Shown here piece after piece: positions 53,496-62,054 of a stretch of DNA of 64,000 bases. Origin of the DNA: Gammaproteobacteria bacterium (GTDB taxonomy: Bacteria; Pseudomonadota; Gammaproteobacteria; Arenicellales; Poriferihabitantaceae); NCBI GenBank assembly GCA_030432755.1, contig JAUILZ010000012.1:62001-126000 (forward strand), written 5' to 3'. A program made the translations under genes and the position numbers. Under the pieces are notes generated by a model, which worked only from the letters and a program-made list of their open reading frames with translations, was not told the DNA's origin and did no database searches. The number at the start of each line of letters is the position of its first letter. Positions within the stretch are counted from its first letter, which is position 1.

Positions 53496-54077
53496 ATGAA
53501 CCGATTCCTGCACTTCGTGGACAGCCTCAGCGTCTGGGTGGGCAAATGCTTCGCCTGGTGCATCGTCGTCCTCACCTTCGCCACCTGTTACGAGGTGTTC
53601 GTGCGCTACGTGCTGAATGCGCCCACCGTGTGGGCGTTCGACATGAGCGTGCAGATGTACGGCGCGCTGTTCGTCATGGCTGGCGCCTATGCCCTCGCCC
53701 AGGACGCCCACGTGCGCGGCGACGTGATTTACCGGCTCATGTCGCAACGTGCACAGGCCTCCGTCGACCTGGCGCTCTACATCCTTTTCCTGCTGCCGGC
53801 GGTGTTCGCCCTGACCTGGTACGGCTACGGATTCGCCGCGGATTCGTGGTTTTACAAGGAAGTAAGCTGGAGCAGCCCGGCGCGCATCCAGATCTACTTT
53901 TTCAAGTCCCTGATCCCCATTGCCGGGTTCCTGATCTTTCTCCAGGGGCTGGCGGAATCCATCCGCTGCATCATGTGTATCCGTGACGGCTACTGGCCGA
54001 AGCGCATGCATGACGTCGAGGAAACCGAGGACATGCTGATTCACCAGCGTGAAGACCTCGCACAACAACAATCCTGA
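53496..54077 (+). CDS. TRAP transporter small permease subunit DctQ
   Basis: This 193-aa protein has four hydrophobic helices, starting with KCFAWCIVVLTFATCYEVFVRYVLNAPTVWAFD (the usual DctQ pattern with ...RYVLNxPTxWxxE/D). The loop AGAYALAQDAHVRGDVIYRLM is also conserved. It belongs to the longer 'mannitol/chloroaromatic-type' small subunits with a charged C-terminal tail (DVEETEDMLIHQREDLAQQQ). Downstream by 12 bases is dctM. Confidence 0.9.
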   Translation: MNRFLHFVDSLSVWVGKCFAWCIVVLTFATCYEVFVRYVLNAPTVWAFDMSVQMYGALFVMAGAYALAQDAHVRGDVIYRLMSQRAQASVDLALYILFLLPAVFALTWYGYGFAADSWFYKEVSWSSPARIQIYFFKSLIPIAGFLIFLQGLAESIRCIMCIRDGYWPKRMHDVEETEDMLIHQREDLAQQQS

Positions 54078-54089
54078 CCGCGCGCCACC

Positions 54090-55448
54090 ATGACCGATCC
54101 GCAAATCGCCATCCTGATGCTGGGCCTGTTCATTTTCATGGTCCTGCTGGGCTTTCCCATCGCCTTCACCCTGCTCGCCATGGGCCTCGCCTTCGGCTAT
54201 TACGCCTACTACGACGAGCTGCGCATGGACACCATCTTCGACAACCGGATATTCGATCTCACGGTGCAGAATACCTTCTCGGTGATGTCGAACGACGTGC
54301 TGGTGGCGATACCGTTGTTCCTGTTCATGGGTTACGTGGTGGAGCGCGCCAATATCGTCAACCGGCTGTTCTTCTCCCTCCAGCTCGCCGCGCGCCACCT
54401 GCCGGGATCCATGGCGGTGGCGGCGCTCATGACCTGCGCGATCTTCGCTACCGCCACCGGCATCGTCGGCGCGGTGGTGACCCTGATGGGCATGCTCGCT
54501 TTCCCGGCCATGCTGAAGGCCGGCTACAACAACAGCTTCGCCTCGGGCGTGATCTGCGCCGGGGGCTGCCTTGGCATCCTGATCCCGCCGAGTATCATGC
54601 TGATCGTTTACGCGGCGATAGCCGAGCTGTCGCCGCTGCGCCTCTACGCCGCAGCGATGTTCCCCGGGCTCATACTCGCCGGCTTCTACATGATCTACGT
54701 AATCATCCGCGCGACGCTGAACCCGTCGCTCGCGCCCAAGCCGAAGGAGGAGGACGTACCCCCCGCCGGGCAGATCATCCTCCAGGTGATCACCTCGGTG
54801 GTACCACTGGCGGTGCTGATCATGGCCGTGCTCGGCTGCATCCTGATGGGCCTCGCCACCCCGGCGGAGGCCGCCGGCGTCGGCGCCCTGGGCGGACTGG
54901 TTCTCGCGATGATCTACCGCTCGCTGAACTGGGAACGATTCAAGGAATCCGTCTACCTCACCGCCAAGACCTCCGCCATGGTGTGCTGGCTGTTCGTGGG
55001 CTCCTGGACCTTCGCCTCGGTGTTTTCCTACCTCGGTGGCCACGCCCTGATCGAGGAATGGATCCTGGCGATGAGCCTTGGCACCGTGGGCTTCCTGATC
55101 CTCGCCCAGGTCATCATTTTCCTTCTCGGCTGGCCCCTGGAATGGACGGAGATCCTCATCATCTTCGTACCCATCTTCCTGCCGATGCTGGACACCTTCG
55201 GCGTCAACCCCTACATGTTCGCGATGCTGATCGCGCTCAACCTGCAGACGTCGTTCCTGACGCCGCCCATGGCGATGTCCGCGTACTATCTCAAGGGCGT
55301 GGCGCCGCCGCACATCCAGCTCATGGAGATCTTCCGCGGGATCATGCCGTATCTCGGCATCGTCATCCTGACCATGGTGCTGATCTACATGTACCCGGGG
55401 ATCGCACTCTGGCTGCCGGACTACTTCTTCGGCAAGGTGCCGCTCTGA
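54090..55448 (+). CDS. TRAP transporter large permease subunit DctM
   Basis: This 452-aa integral membrane protein of the DctM family is the substrate channel of the Na+-driven importer. The start LMLGLFIFMVLLGFPIAFTLLAMGLAFGYYAY and GYVVERANIVNRLFFSLQLAARHLPGSMAVAALMTCAIFATATGIVGAVVTLMG are characteristic. Further signs are GGCLGILIPPSIMLIVYA and ALNLQTSFLTPPMAMSAYYLKGVAP. About twelve membrane helices are expected. Confidence 0.93.
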   Translation: MTDPQIAILMLGLFIFMVLLGFPIAFTLLAMGLAFGYYAYYDELRMDTIFDNRIFDLTVQNTFSVMSNDVLVAIPLFLFMGYVVERANIVNRLFFSLQLAARHLPGSMAVAALMTCAIFATATGIVGAVVTLMGMLAFPAMLKAGYNNSFASGVICAGGCLGILIPPSIMLIVYAAIAELSPLRLYAAAMFPGLILAGFYMIYVIIRATLNPSLAPKPKEEDVPPAGQIILQVITSVVPLAVLIMAVLGCILMGLATPAEAAGVGALGGLVLAMIYRSLNWERFKESVYLTAKTSAMVCWLFVGSWTFASVFSYLGGHALIEEWILAMSLGTVGFLILAQVIIFLLGWPLEWTEILIIFVPIFLPMLDTFGVNPYMFAMLIALNLQTSFLTPPMAMSAYYLKGVAPPHIQLMEIFRGIMPYLGIVILTMVLIYMYPGIALWLPDYFFGKVPL

Positions 55449-55470
55449 TCCAGGGCGCGCGGTTGAACTG

Positions 55471-56823
55471 ATGTCCCTGCATTCCCTCGGCATCACCCGT
55501 GCCGCAGCGCTGATCGCTGATGGCAAGGTGTCCTCGCGCGACCTGGTGGATGACTGTCTCGCGCGCATTGCCGAATTCGATGGCAGCATCCAGGCCTGGG
55601 CCTGGCTCGATCCGGATTATGCGCGGCGCCAGGCGGACCGGCTGGATGACGGCCGTCGCAAGGGCAAGCCCGTCGGGCCGCTGCACGGCGTGCCCCTGGG
55701 ATTGAAGGACATCATCGATACCGCCCGCGTGCCAACGGAGTACGGCTTCGCCCCGTTCGCCGGTCGTATCCCCGGGCAGAACGCTACCCTGGTGGACCGG
55801 CTGCAACAGGCCGGCGCCGTAATCATGGGCAAGACCGTGACCGCGAAGCTGGCGACCATGATGCCCGGCAAGACGACCAATCCGCATAACCCCGAACACA
55901 CACCCGGGGGATCGAGCAGTGGCAGCGCGGCAGCAGTGGCCTCCTTCATGGTGCCCGGCGCGGTGGGCACACAGACGAATGGATCGGTGATTCGTCCGGC
56001 GGCTTACTGCGGCACCGTGGGTTACAAGCCGAGCTACGGCCTGGTATCCCGCCACGGAGTCCTGCGCCAGTCGCCATTCCTCGACCAGGTGGGGGTTTTT
56101 ACCCGCACGGTGGAAGACGCGGCTCTGTTGGCGCAGACAATGATCGGCCAGGACCCGGAAGATCCCGCCACCCATGGCGTCGGGGCCATCCCTCCCCTGC
56201 TGGCCACCTGCCAGTCAGAGCCGCCGGTAACGCCCCGTTTCGGCTTCATGCGCACCAGCCGCTGGGACCAGCTCGACGCGGCTTCCCGGGAAGGGCTGGA
56301 AGAGGTGGTTGATGCGCTCGGTAACCGGGTCAGCGAAATCCAGGGCGGGCCCGCGTTCGACTCCGCGTGGGAGGCGCTCGCCACGGTCAACAGCGCGGAG
56401 ATGGCAACCTGGTACGGACCGATCTTCGAGCGCGCCGCCGATCACTTTGAACCGGTGGCGGCGGAGATGATGGAACGCGGCGCCGCCGTGCGCGCGCCGG
56501 ACTACATCAATGCCATGGCGTCACGCCCGTTGATCAACGGCATTCTCGAAGAGTACTTTCTCGAGTACGATGCCATCGTCACGCCCGCGGCCACCGGGGA
56601 GGCGCCTCGCGGACTGGATTCCACCGGCGACCCGATGTTCTCCACGCCCTGGACGTTCTGCGGCGTCCCCGCCATCACTTTGCCGGTGCTGCAGGGCGCC
56701 AGCGGGCTGCCGGTCGGTGTCCAGCTCGTATCCCGCGCAGGAGACGATGCGCGGTTGCTGCGTACCGCCCGCTGGCTGATGCACGAACTCGGCGGCGACG
56801 ATACCGAATCCGCTGACAAATGA
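55471..56823 (+). CDS. Amidase (amidase signature family)
   Basis: This 450-aa hydrolase has the Ser-cisSer-Lys set: Lys79 in GVPLGLKDIID, Ser148 in PGGSSSGSAAAVA and Ser172 in GTQTNGSVIRPAAYC, all in the expected order. Instead of the common GSDTGGS, the nucleophile loop reads GTQTNGS, as in glutamyl-amidase/allophanate-like relatives of Asp-tRNA amidotransferase type. Substrate unknown. It follows dctM by 22 bases, so it may process an imported amide. Confidence 0.9.
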   Translation: MSLHSLGITRAAALIADGKVSSRDLVDDCLARIAEFDGSIQAWAWLDPDYARRQADRLDDGRRKGKPVGPLHGVPLGLKDIIDTARVPTEYGFAPFAGRIPGQNATLVDRLQQAGAVIMGKTVTAKLATMMPGKTTNPHNPEHTPGGSSSGSAAAVASFMVPGAVGTQTNGSVIRPAAYCGTVGYKPSYGLVSRHGVLRQSPFLDQVGVFTRTVEDAALLAQTMIGQDPEDPATHGVGAIPPLLATCQSEPPVTPRFGFMRTSRWDQLDAASREGLEEVVDALGNRVSEIQGGPAFDSAWEALATVNSAEMATWYGPIFERAADHFEPVAAEMMERGAAVRAPDYINAMASRPLINGILEEYFLEYDAIVTPAATGEAPRGLDSTGDPMFSTPWTFCGVPAITLPVLQGASGLPVGVQLVSRAGDDARLLRTARWLMHELGGDDTESADK

Positions 56824-56842
56824 ATTTTAGGAGACTCCGGAC

Positions 56843-57016
56843 ATGAAAAACGAAGTGATCGCCGGCCTGATCGGCATGGTACTGCTCAGCGCGTTTCTCC
56901 TCGGCCTGGCTGAATCCATTGGCAAGCCCCCCTTCTGGGTCATCGTGGTCACGGTTTTGCTGGGTGCCTGGATCGCCTGGTTTCAGGACACGGTCAGGAA
57001 CCCCGAAGCCGAATAA
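56843..57016 (+). CDS. Small hydrophobic membrane protein
   Basis: This 57-aa protein has two hydrophobic helices (EVIAGLIGMVLLSAFLLGLAES and WVIVVTVLLGAWIAWF) around a short loop with GKPPF. A good ribosome-binding site (AGGAGA) lies 10 bases ahead of the ATG. It is 19 bases behind the amidase gene, so likely in the same transcript. No known function. It is real rather than noise, judging by the SD, spacing and hydrophobic pattern. Confidence 0.72.
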   Translation: MKNEVIAGLIGMVLLSAFLLGLAESIGKPPFWVIVVTVLLGAWIAWFQDTVRNPEAE

Positions 57017-57059
57017 AATCGGGCGCAAAATAACCTGCGCTTGTTTATACTTCGTTGGC

Positions 57060-58037
57060 TCAGGCGACTCGATCGCCGGGTTCGCGGCCGGCGAAGATGG
57101 CGTCCAGGTTGTCGAGCGCGCGGAACCCCATGGCGTCACGGGTCTCCACCGTGGCGCTGCCCAGATGCGGCACCACGAACACGTTGTCGAGCTCTCGGTA
57201 GGCCGCATGGATCGCGTCCGGTTCCCCGTTGAACACGTCCAGCCCGGCGGCGCGGACACGCCCTGACCGGAGCGCCGCCACCAGCGCCTCGTCGTCCACC
57301 ACTGCGCCGCGCGCGGTATTCACCACGATGACGCCCTCGGGCAGTTTCTCGATTCGCTCGGCGTTCAGCAAGCCGCGGGAATCCGGATTGTTCGGGCAGT
57401 GCAGCGACAGCACATCGCTCACCGCCAGTAGACTGTCCAGGGTGTCGTGGTAGATCGCGCCGGCCTCGGCTTCCGGCGCCAGGCGGCTGCGGTTGTGATA
57501 GTGGATTTCCATGTCGAATCCGCGCGCGCGCCGCGCCGCCACCTGCCCCACGCGCCCCATGCCCACCACGCCGAAACGTTTGCCGGTGACCTGGCAGCCG
57601 AGCATGAAGGTCGGACTCCAGTCACGCCAACGGTCACCGCGCACCATGGCATAGCCCTCGCCGGCACGCCGCGCCGCGCCGAGCATGCACAGCATGGTGA
57701 TCTCCGCGGTGGCGTCGGAGAGTACGTCCGGGGTATTAGTGACGATGATGCCGCGTTCACGCGCCGCGTCGAGGTCGCAATGATCCACGCCCACGGAAAA
57801 GTTGGCGATGGCGCGCACGTTGTCCGGAAGGCGGCTGATCACATCGGCATTGAAGTGCTCGGTGTGGCAGCACAGGATCGCATCCGCGTTCGCGGCCCGT
57901 GATACCAGTTCGTCCGCGCTATAGAGACGATCGTCGGAATTGAAATCACACCGGTAGCCCCGCGCCAGGCGCTCCTCCACCGCCGGTGGCAGTTTTCTGG
58001 TCACCAGGATGGCGGCGGATTGTCGTGAATCGTTCAT
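57060..58037 (-). CDS. D-isomer-specific 2-hydroxyacid dehydrogenase (glyoxylate/hydroxypyruvate reductase-like)
   Basis: This 325-aa NAD(P)-dependent enzyme has FGVVGMGRVGQVAARRARGFDMEIHYHNRS (Rossmann loop), VVNTARGAVVDDEALVAALRSGRV (catalytic Arg), AGLDVFNGEPD (Glu) and VVPHLGSATVETRDAMG (His). This is the D-glycerate dehydrogenase / glyoxylate reductase type. It could serve the glycolate pathway represented by glcDEF. It overlaps the PaiB-like stop by four bases. Confidence 0.93.
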   Translation of the reverse strand: MNDSRQSAAILVTRKLPPAVEERLARGYRCDFNSDDRLYSADELVSRAANADAILCCHTEHFNADVISRLPDNVRAIANFSVGVDHCDLDAARERGIIVTNTPDVLSDATAEITMLCMLGAARRAGEGYAMVRGDRWRDWSPTFMLGCQVTGKRFGVVGMGRVGQVAARRARGFDMEIHYHNRSRLAPEAEAGAIYHDTLDSLLAVSDVLSLHCPNNPDSRGLLNAERIEKLPEGVIVVNTARGAVVDDEALVAALRSGRVRAAGLDVFNGEPDAIHAAYRELDNVFVVPHLGSATVETRDAMGFRALDNLDAIFAGREPGDRVA

Positions 58038-58648
58038 TGTTGCTCGTTCTCCAGCATCAGTTTACGCAGGTTGGTCTCTTCGGTGTCGGGGGCGCGGCCG
58101 AACGGCGCTGACAGCGCCTCGATCACGCCGGCCCGGTCCTCCGCAGACCGGTTCTGGCTCAGCTTGCGCTTGCCCTCGATCTTGGCGACCCGGATTCGGA
58201 ATCCGCGAATCGCGCGCAGCATCGCCGGTGCATAGTGCGGCGTCCAGGGCGCCGGGCTCCCCTGCTCATGGTAGCGGCTCAGTTCCTCGACGAGGGTCGC
58301 CAGCTCGCCGGGATCATCCACGGGCTCGGCCTCGCCGCTCATGTGCACCGCGACGAAGTTCCAGGTAGGCACCCCGGGATCACGGTACCAGGTGGGGGAA
58401 ATGTAGGCATGGGGCCCGTGAAAGATGGCGAGGTGTTCGCCGGACTCGATGAGCCCGCTGTGGCGGTTGGCGCGGGCAAAATGTCCCCGCAGGATTACCT
58501 GCCCTTCCTCGTCGTCCACCAGCAATGGAACGTGCGATGCGTATGGCATACTCGCGTCCGTGCTGACCAGCGTGGCGAAGTTATGGCGACGCGCGAATGA
58601 AACTTGCGCATCGTGTTCGGGAAAGGCGAAAGGCTCCGGTACGTGCAC
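58034..58648 (-). CDS. FMN-binding PaiB-like protein
   Basis: This 204-aa protein belongs to the FMN-binding split-barrel family called PaiB / 'negative transcriptional regulator'. I start it at GTG 58648 (VHVPEPFAFPEHDAQVSFARRHNFATLVS), as PaiB proteins begin MYxPxxF. Other parts: ASHVPLLVDDEEGQVILRGHFARANRH, AIFHGPHAYISPTWY and PTWNFVAVHMSGEA are PaiB hallmarks. A longer ORF start at 58765 overlaps the kinase start at 58737 and is less likely. A role in transcription is not proven. Confidence 0.85.
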   Translation of the reverse strand: MHVPEPFAFPEHDAQVSFARRHNFATLVSTDASMPYASHVPLLVDDEEGQVILRGHFARANRHSGLIESGEHLAIFHGPHAYISPTWYRDPGVPTWNFVAVHMSGEAEPVDDPGELATLVEELSRYHEQGSPAPWTPHYAPAMLRAIRGFRIRVAKIEGKRKLSQNRSAEDRAGVIEALSAPFGRAPDTEETNLRKLMLENEQQ

Positions 58649-58736
58649 GGCTCGAGGTCCGGTGGAAAGCCCACAAGCATATACGACGACACCCTGGATT
58701 TCACACCGTTGCCCTGCCGATGAGGTACGTTGCACC

Positions 58737-59696
58737 ATGATCCGCGTACGCTTCCACGCAGGCAATGGCGACTCCGGAGATGCCGGATATTCCCGCTACG
58801 ACATCCTCGACAGCACGCTGGCCAGTAACCGTCCGCTGGAGCTATTGTCGGCATTCAGCGCGGGCACCGGGGATGTCCCGGATTTCATCCCGCCGAGGAG
58901 CGAATCAACCCTTGCTCCGCCGCCTGGATGCGATCCCCGGCAACCTGTTTTTTCGGGCACGGCCACGGTCCACGGCCATGACATCGGGTTGCGCTGGCAG
59001 CGAAAACCAGACCATGTAGTCCTCGAACCGGGCGGTGATACCGTCATGCGAATCGACACCCTGGCCGGCGCATTCGATGTCACGCCACCACCGGATCCGG
59101 GTGATACCCTCGGCGAGCAGTTGCTGCTCGGCCCGGGCATGGTCTTCCTCGGGCCGGCGCGAAACACCTGGTTCCTGCATGCCTCCGCGGTAGCGCTGTC
59201 CCGTGGCGTCGTAATCCTTGCCGGTCGTTCGGGTGGGGGAAAGTCCACCCTGGCTCGCCTGCTGCCAGGGCTGTTGCCGGATTGCAAACGTGTGGCGGAC
59301 GACATCGTCGCGCTTCGGTCCGGCGCGGGAACTGTCGCGTGCCTTCCGCGTTGTCCCCAGCCCCGCCTTGCACCGGCGGATCAACCCGCAGGGTTTCCGG
59401 TCACCCTGCCGGTTCTCGCTGTCCTGCTTCTCGAAGCGGATCCGGATCCCGCAACGGAGCCGGCCATGCTTGTGAAAAGCGGTCAGGCCGCAATGGCGGT
59501 GGGGCTCGTCAACCATGCGATGGGCTCCGGCCTGGGCGATCGGGTGATCGACCGTGGTCTCCTCGGCATGGCGGCGCGCCTGCTGGGAGACGCCGCCTTC
59601 GGCGTGCTGCGATATCCCCATCACGCTGAAGCGCCAGGGCAGGCAGCCGAGTTGATAGCGGGACTATTGCAGAATGCTGGCGCTCCGGGGGAATGA
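58737..59696 (+). CDS. HPr-kinase-like protein of a lasso-peptide-type locus
   Basis: This 319-aa protein has the HprK-type P-loop GRSGGGKST at residues 163-171, preceded by HASAVAL (His148) and followed by VADDIVAL (Asp188-Asp189), the core of HPr kinases. The first 120 residues are divergent. In paeninodin-type lasso clusters an HprK homologue phosphorylates the precursor. Here the gene overlaps the lasso-cyclase gene by four bases (ATGA), which ties the two together. An in-frame upstream extension to 58425 lies within the PaiB gene and is ignored. Kinase activity and target are inferred. Confidence 0.82.
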   Translation: MIRVRFHAGNGDSGDAGYSRYDILDSTLASNRPLELLSAFSAGTGDVPDFIPPRSESTLAPPPGCDPRQPVFSGTATVHGHDIGLRWQRKPDHVVLEPGGDTVMRIDTLAGAFDVTPPPDPGDTLGEQLLLGPGMVFLGPARNTWFLHASAVALSRGVVILAGRSGGGKSTLARLLPGLLPDCKRVADDIVALRSGAGTVACLPRCPQPRLAPADQPAGFPVTLPVLAVLLLEADPDPATEPAMLVKSGQAAMAVGLVNHAMGSGLGDRVIDRGLLGMAARLLGDAAFGVLRYPHHAEAPGQAAELIAGLLQNAGAPGE

Positions 59697-61519
59697 GCGC
59701 CGTCGCCCTGGTTCTTTATCGAGACGGCGCTGCTGCGAAGGTGTCGGACCTGGCGCCCGTCATGGCCGCGCTCCGGCATCACGGGCCGGATGGCCAGCAT
59801 GTGGCCACCGCCGGCCCCTGCGCCATGGGATACCAGCACTTCGCCGCCCTGCCCGCGGCGGAAGACCATACCGGCCCGTGGACCTGCAGGGACACCGGCT
59901 GCCTGGTGATGTTCTGCGGGCGCATCGATAACCGCGGCGATCTCATCGCCTCGCTGGGCAGCAAAGGAAACGTTCGCGATGAGGCATTGGCCTGGCAATG
60001 CTTTCTCGCAAATGGCGAGGAGGGACTGGGCAATCTCATTGGGCGTTTTATCCTCGTCGCCTGGGATCCCCGCAATCAGAGCCTGCTCCTCGCGCGCGAC
60101 GCGCTTGGCGACGAGCCCCTTTACTACGCCCTCGAGCGGAATCGACTGGTCGCGGCGAGTGAGCCATGGGCGGTGCAGGTGGCGCTCCCGGGCCGCCCCG
60201 AAGCGGACCCAGAGAAGATCACGGATTACCTCGCCCATCGCTGGCCCTCCAACGGCCATACGTTCTTTACCGGGGTACGGGAACTGCTGCCGGGGCATCA
60301 TGCGAGGGTCAGCCAGCGCGGCTGGTTCTGCCGCCAGCACTGGCAGTTCACTCCCGACGACCATTGGGCGGGCGCGCCGGAAGAAACGGTGCACGAGGCA
60401 TTTCGCGAACGCCTGCGGGAGGCGGTCAGCGCGCGCCTTCGCACCGATCACAAGGTAGGCATTTCTCTGAGTGGCGGGCTCGATTCCACCTCGGTGGCGG
60501 TAAGCGCGCCGGATCCCCGGGCCCTGACGTCATTTTCCTGGAGGTTCGACCGGTTTCGCGATAGCGATGAAGGCTCCTCTCTGGAAGCAGTGCTTGCGAG
60601 TACCGGCCTGCGACATGTAAGCGTTCCAGGGGACGATCTCTATACTCACTTCGATGCTGCCGGTCGACCCGATGGTCTGGGTTTGAATGGCCCACACACC
60701 AATACCGTGCACCGACTGAAGCAAACGCTCTACCGGACCGCCGCTGAGCAAGGCTGTCGCGTCGTGCTGACCGGAGATGCCGCGGACGAACTCTACCTCG
60801 GACGGAATTACTGGCTACGGGATCTGGTCCGACACCACCAGTTGCATCGCCATGGAAACGTCGTGAGGTCGTTCATGGGCGATCTGGTGAAAGTAAACGG
60901 GGAGGCCTGGCTGGCGCTACGGATGCTGGCGGGCAATCAGATCGGATTTCGCCGCTACCTGACCAAACGGAAGCCTGCCTGGATGTCACCTCGGGCCTGG
61001 CATCGTTGGCCGGCCTATGCCCCGACTCCGCTAGTGCCAGCGACTTTGTCCGGGGAGGTGAGTTATGACTATGCGATAGGCGCGTATCGGGCAACCTATG
61101 CCACCTACGAACTCGACGCCAATGCCGCTAGTGGGGTCGACCGGCGCAGCCCCTACAGGGACAGGCGTGTTGTGGAGTTCCTGTTGCAGTTGCCGGCCTG
61201 GTTTTACAGCCGGCCGCCTCGTTACAAGGTGTTGGTGCGGGATGCCTTTGCCAGTCGACTGCCCGACGCGGTACTGCGTCAGGGGAAGCGCGGTTCCCTG
61301 GCGATCATGTTGCAGCCCGGTTTGGTCGAGGCCCGCGCCAGAGTGACCCGCCTGCTCGAAAACGAACCCGGCTGGCGCGACTTCCTGGAGCCGGCCCAAG
61401 TCCTGGGAGCGCTGGAGGCATTTCGCGGCGTTGGCATCAACCGCCAGGTGCCGGACGGCATACTGTGGAATGCCACTTGTCTCGGTGCGTGGCTGCAAAA
61501 ACTGGGTGAAGCCGGATGA
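59693..61519 (+). CDS. Asparagine-synthetase-like lasso peptide cyclase (C protein)
   Basis: This 608-aa protein has an N-terminal glutaminase-like domain and an AsnB synthetase domain with the PP-loop SGGLDS at residues 260-265. Residue 2 is Ser, not the catalytic Cys of true asparagine synthetases, so ammonia is probably not produced from glutamine; lasso cyclases are like this. The PP-loop adenylates a side-chain carboxylate that then forms an amide with the N-terminal amine. GVDRRSPYRDRRVVEFLLQLP near residue 480 is the usual AsnB ATP-site block. Context: overlaps the HprK-like kinase, and a precursor with a complete lasso leader motif lies 124 bases behind on the opposite strand. Confidence 0.87.
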   Translation: MSAVALVLYRDGAAAKVSDLAPVMAALRHHGPDGQHVATAGPCAMGYQHFAALPAAEDHTGPWTCRDTGCLVMFCGRIDNRGDLIASLGSKGNVRDEALAWQCFLANGEEGLGNLIGRFILVAWDPRNQSLLLARDALGDEPLYYALERNRLVAASEPWAVQVALPGRPEADPEKITDYLAHRWPSNGHTFFTGVRELLPGHHARVSQRGWFCRQHWQFTPDDHWAGAPEETVHEAFRERLREAVSARLRTDHKVGISLSGGLDSTSVAVSAPDPRALTSFSWRFDRFRDSDEGSSLEAVLASTGLRHVSVPGDDLYTHFDAAGRPDGLGLNGPHTNTVHRLKQTLYRTAAEQGCRVVLTGDAADELYLGRNYWLRDLVRHHQLHRHGNVVRSFMGDLVKVNGEAWLALRMLAGNQIGFRRYLTKRKPAWMSPRAWHRWPAYAPTPLVPATLSGEVSYDYAIGAYRATYATYELDANAASGVDRRSPYRDRRVVEFLLQLPAWFYSRPPRYKVLVRDAFASRLPDAVLRQGKRGSLAIMLQPGLVEARARVTRLLENEPGWRDFLEPAQVLGALEAFRGVGINRQVPDGILWNATCLGAWLQKLGEAG

Positions 61520-61643
61520 TGTCTGCTCCTGGACTGTGACTTCCGCCGCAGGGCATCGAATGCCCGTGTCCCAGGCGGGAGAGCAGCCCGGGCAATCCAA
61601 ACAGGGCGTTACGTGACAGGACCGTCGCGGCGTCTGAACTCCA

Positions 61644-61838
61644 TCACATCTTGGGCGTACCGAACCGTCCCATGCTCCCGTCGCTCTCCACATCCAGTAC
61701 GCTGGGAGATCCCCCGAGCGTCAGGTCCGTCACTTTCCCATGCCGTGTCAGAACGGGCCTGTTGTAGGACTGCCGGACGATACCGGCACCAGGAATCCCG
61801 CTCCGCCGGGAATCCGGTGAAACCAACCTCCGATTCAT
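61644..61838 (-). CDS. Candidate lasso peptide precursor (64 aa)
   Basis: ATG 61838 with AGG at 7 bases upstream gives a 64-aa peptide; an in-frame GTG lies five codons upstream. Residues 25-40 read YNRPVLTRHGKVTDLT, which contains the full lasso leader motif YxxPxLxxxGxxxxLT, with Thr40 at position -2. The core would begin at Gly42 (GGSPSVLDV...) with Asp49 as eighth residue, so an 8-membered Gly1-Asp8 ring plus 15-residue tail ending GTPKM is predicted. It has no Cys, so class II. It is convergent with the cyclase gene. No second precursor was seen. Confidence 0.8.
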   Translation of the reverse strand: MNRRLVSPDSRRSGIPGAGIVRQSYNRPVLTRHGKVTDLTLGGSPSVLDVESDGSMGRFGTPKM

Positions 61839-62054
61839 AACAATACCTCGCACTCAGGCGTGCGTAATCACGTTAAAGTTTGTTTTGCGTGAAAGGCGGG
61901 TGTTTTATTGTGTTCTGACGGGCCCCTTTTCCCGCGCCCGGATTATATCGCGATTTCCGGCTATAGGAAGCCCGTCCAGCCGCCACCCCGGGCGAAAAGC
62001 CGCGCCCGCGGAATCAGGGTAGAATCGCCGCTCCATCCCGCATCGACCCGACGA

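Noticed and set aside
53364..55589. Minus-strand open frame of 741 codons opposite the TRAP genes
   Set aside because: Antisense of dctQ/dctM, with low-complexity charged sequence and no motif.
58425..58736. Upstream extension of the HprK-like kinase frame
   Set aside because: Lies within the oppositely oriented PaiB gene, is Arg/Ser/Cys-rich and has no similarity to kinases.
59693..61519. Cyclase considered as an ordinary asparagine synthetase
   Set aside because: The catalytic Cys2 of the glutaminase domain is missing, and the gene is coupled to an HprK-like kinase with a lasso precursor next to it.
61908..62054. Upstream extension of the sulfhydrylase reading frame
   Set aside because: Adds 49 non-conserved residues over an AT-rich promoter-like region; the family start fits ATG 62055.
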